A DNA stretch of 7,891 bases from Deltaproteobacteria bacterium (GTDB lineage Bacteria; Desulfobacterota; DSM-4660; Desulfatiglandales; Desulfatiglandaceae): positions 1 to 7,891 of the forward strand of contig JAFDAP010000065.1 in assembly GCA_019313765.1 (NCBI GenBank). Reading direction: 5' to 3'. The notes under the pieces were generated by a model. The model had not been told where the DNA came from. It was given only the letters and a program-made list of their open reading frames with translations, and made no database searches. Numbering within the stretch: the first letter of the stretch is position 1; each line of letters opens with the position of its first letter. Both the position numbers and the translations under genes were made by a program. This document shows positions 6,212 through 7,891 of this stretch, piece by piece.

Positions 6212-7735
6212 ATGGAGATACAAACACAAGAGCAACTCACGGCAGAAATCAACCGGTTGAAGGACAGCTTGGCCCAAAAGGATCGGGAAATTGAAAAGAT
6301 GAAAGTGGGCGGTTTTTTTCTTGAGACCCTGTTTGACGGTATCGACGAACAGATCATGGTCATTGATCCCAAATTTGTTATCCAGGACGTCAACAGGGTT
6401 TTCCTCGAGCAGTACGGTATGAAAAAGGAAGATGTGTTGGGAAAAAAATGCCATGAAATCACATACCAGTCGGACAGCCCCTGTGCTTTTGGAAGGCGGT
6501 TATGTCCCCTTGAAAAGGCTAAGGAAACAGGTCAGAGGGTTGAGGTGACCCACAATTATAAAACCGAGGAAGGAGAGCTGAAAGAACTTGTTCGGATTGT
6601 GCATCCCCTGGCTATCAAAGGAAGGACGCCCGAATATTTTGTGGAGATTTCCAGGGACGTGACAGAGTATCGAAACCTGATCCTGAAACTTAAAGCATCC
6701 GAGAAAAAATTCAGGACCATACTCGATACGGCGACCGATGCGATCCTGAGCATTGATGCGAATCACAAGATCGTGCTTTTCAATAATGCAGCCCAGCAAA
6801 TATTCGGATATTCGAGGTCCGAAGTGTTAGGGAAAGACCTTAGTATGCTGGTTCCCCTGCAATACGGCGACCATTCCAGATTTGTGAAAAGGTTTTTGGA
6901 GGAGAAAACCTCCAAGGTTATGGGAAAAACGCTGTCCTTAACCGCTCTCAGAAAGAATGGGGAAGAATTTCCCATCGAATTGGGGCTTTCCTATCACGAA
7001 ATTAAGGGGGACATCACATTTGCTGCTATCATAAGAGATGTCTCTGCGCAGAAACAATTAGAAAAGAGTTTATTGCAGTCCGAGCGTCTTGCCGCAGTGG
7101 GCCAGACCGTGGCACATGTAGCCCATGAAATCAAGAACCCCCTCATGATTATAGGCGGTTTTTCCCAGCAGATTAAAAAGAGTCTGATGGAGGAAAAATC
7201 GATACAAAAGATAGATATGATTCTTGATGAGGTCAGCCGGTTGGAAAACCTGGTTGCGAACTTAGGCGATTTTACCAAGGAGTACACCCTGATGAAAAGG
7301 CCGGCCGATATCAATTCGGTGATCGGGGATGTGCTGAAATTGATGGGAGAGATATACCCTTCTGAGAAATGTGGGTTTACTGTAAGCCTGTCTCCCGACC
7401 TTAAGGAGATAAATTGCGATCCCGACAAGCTTAAACAGGTATTCATAAATATAATTGCCAATGGTATTGAGGCCATGGAGGACGGGGGAACGATCACGAT
7501 ACGCACCGGAGAATGGTCCCGGGGGGTGGAGGTTCGTATCAGCGATCAAGGGATCGGCATCGATGAGGAAGGTCTGGATCATATTTTTGAGCCGTTTTAC
7601 ACCACCCGTGAAAGGGGGTCGGGCCTCGGTCTTTCCATTTCCTACAAGATCGTGGCGGCCCACAAGGGCGAGATATCCGCTGAAAGCATGTTGGGCCAGG
7701 GGACGACCTTTGCTATTAGACTTCCGGCCACTTAG
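6212..7735 (+). CDS. Cytoplasmic PAS-PAS sensor histidine kinase
   Basis: Predicted two-component sensor kinase that autophosphorylates a histidine in response to a cytoplasmic signal. It has 507 residues and no membrane segments. A short coiled coil (about 5-32) precedes a first PAS domain (about 36-155) and a second PAS domain (about 164-280, ending AAIIRDVSAQ). The HisKA dimerisation domain follows (about 290-357) with the phosphoacceptor H305 in AHVAHEIKNPL. The HATPase domain (about 400-505) shows the N box (IIANGIEAM, N417), G1 (DQGIGI, 445-450), the F box (IFEPFYTT, 458-465) and G2 (GSGLGLSI, 469-476), so it should be active. The first PAS carries three cysteines, C80, C91 and C98 (GKKCHE, SPCAF, RLCPLE), suggesting a redox or metal cue (inference). 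No receiver domain is fused and no response regulator lies in the window. The gene directly upstream is the likely functional partner. Confidence 0.93.
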   Translation: MEIQTQEQLTAEINRLKDSLAQKDREIEKMKVGGFFLETLFDGIDEQIMVIDPKFVIQDVNRVFLEQYGMKKEDVLGKKCHEITYQSDSPCAFGRRLCPLEKAKETGQRVEVTHNYKTEEGELKELVRIVHPLAIKGRTPEYFVEISRDVTEYRNLILKLKASEKKFRTILDTATDAILSIDANHKIVLFNNAAQQIFGYSRSEVLGKDLSMLVPLQYGDHSRFVKRFLEEKTSKVMGKTLSLTALRKNGEEFPIELGLSYHEIKGDITFAAIIRDVSAQKQLEKSLLQSERLAAVGQTVAHVAHEIKNPLMIIGGFSQQIKKSLMEEKSIQKIDMILDEVSRLENLVANLGDFTKEYTLMKRPADINSVIGDVLKLMGEIYPSEKCGFTVSLSPDLKEINCDPDKLKQVFINIIANGIEAMEDGGTITIRTGEWSRGVEVRISDQGIGIDEEGLDHIFEPFYTTRERGSGLGLSISYKIVAAHKGEISAESMLGQGTTFAIRLPAT

Positions 7736-7782
7736 TGTCCATCCAGAAATGGCCCTTTTTCACAATCTCAGCGTCAATCTGC

Positions 7783-7825
7783 GGGGTTAGTTGTTCCCGC
7801 CTTCCGAGGCGGGACGCCCAACCCC
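7783..7825. repeat. GC-rich hairpin inside the second element
   Basis: TCCCGCC (7795-7801) and GGCGGGA (7808-7814) form a 7-bp perfect stem around TTCCGA. GGGGTT (7783-7788) and AACCCC (7820-7825) add a second 6-bp stem outside, with a bulged region between. It lies 48 bp after the kinase stop and could act as a terminator or RNA-stabilising hairpin, but no T run follows. It takes the place of the central hairpin seen in the element at 2247-2455. Confidence 0.6.
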
Positions 7826-7832
7826 TTGACTT

Positions 7833-7863
7833 CTCCCGCTCAAAGTCCGGGATCTTCGACTTG
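7833..7863 (+). repeat. 31-bp internal module shared with the element at 2247-2455 (copy 2)
   Basis: This is the exact reverse complement of 2301-2331 (31 of 31). In both elements it follows the central hairpin and precedes one terminal arm when the elements are aligned in the same sense. Sequence beyond GACTTG (7858-7863) differs between the two copies, although AT-rich composition and a GCTC word recur. Confidence 0.85.
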
Positions 7864-7891
7864 ATCTTGTAAAAAATTGCTCATTTCTGAA

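Larger units (their letters stand above)
7736..7891. mobile_element. Second inverted-repeat (MITE-like) element, cut by the window end
   Basis: TGTCCATCCAGAAATGGCCC at 7736-7755 and the window end form imperfect inverted arms. From 7742 inward, about 22 of 30 aligned positions match the reverse complement of the last 30 or so bases with one gap, including CAGAAATG (7744-7751) against CATTTCTG (7882-7889). The true right end probably lies just beyond the window. Inside are a GC-rich hairpin (7783-7825) and the 31-bp module shared with the first element. The left end touches the TAG stop of the kinase, whose C-terminus is nevertheless complete. No coding potential was found in this 156-bp tail. 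Confidence 0.6.

Noticed and set aside
6994..7663. Minus-strand open frames of 170 and 133 codons opposite the kinase
   Set aside because: They overlap the conserved HisKA and ATPase motifs on the other strand and overlap each other. They are shadows.

Overview
The window looks like a piece of a chromosome from a Desulfobacterota-type (former Deltaproteobacteria) bacterium. This is an inference from three things: the style of the RNB-family ribonuclease N-terminus, a soluble PAS-PAS histidine kinase of a kind common in that phylum, and intergenic DNA loaded with dispersed hairpin repeats (CAGGAT-type, GTCAT...ATGAC-type, CCCCCTTT/AAAGGGGG-type). No RNA gene, CRISPR array or transposase gene was seen.

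Layout. Positions 1-167 hold the 3' end of an unidentified plus-strand gene. It converges, with only 9 bp between stop codons, on a minus-strand RNase II-family exoribonuclease (177-2216). Immediately upstream of that ribonuclease lies a transposase-less element of about 209 bp with near-perfect terminal inverted repeats (2247-2455). The element has no stop codon in the ribonuclease frame, so the open frame extends artificially to 2516. A region of about 330 bp holding a large composite inverted repeat (2612-2820) separates it from a plus-strand M24 (Xaa-Pro-type) aminopeptidase (2851-3969). Next comes a repeat-rich gap and a complete tyrosine recombinase that reads as XerD (4252-5133).

The roughly 510 bp after xerD hold no credible gene, but at least four separate hairpin repeats. 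Then come two tightly spaced genes: an unrecognised 188-residue soluble protein (5643-6209) and a cytoplasmic PAS-PAS histidine kinase (6212-7735). The kinase ribosome-binding site is made by the last codons of the upstream gene, so the two are probably translated together. The window ends inside a second inverted-repeat element that starts at the kinase stop codon. It shares an exact 31-bp internal segment, in opposite orientation, with the element at 2247-2455.

How the genes work together. The ribonuclease, peptidase and recombinase are housekeeping genes and look like separate transcription units. Only the 188-residue protein and the kinase look like a functional pair. The most unusual content is the non-autonomous repeat biology: two elements with different ends but a common core, one of them sitting in the probable leader of an RNase gene, and a pair of 32-bp inverted copies (30/32 identical) bracketing xerD.
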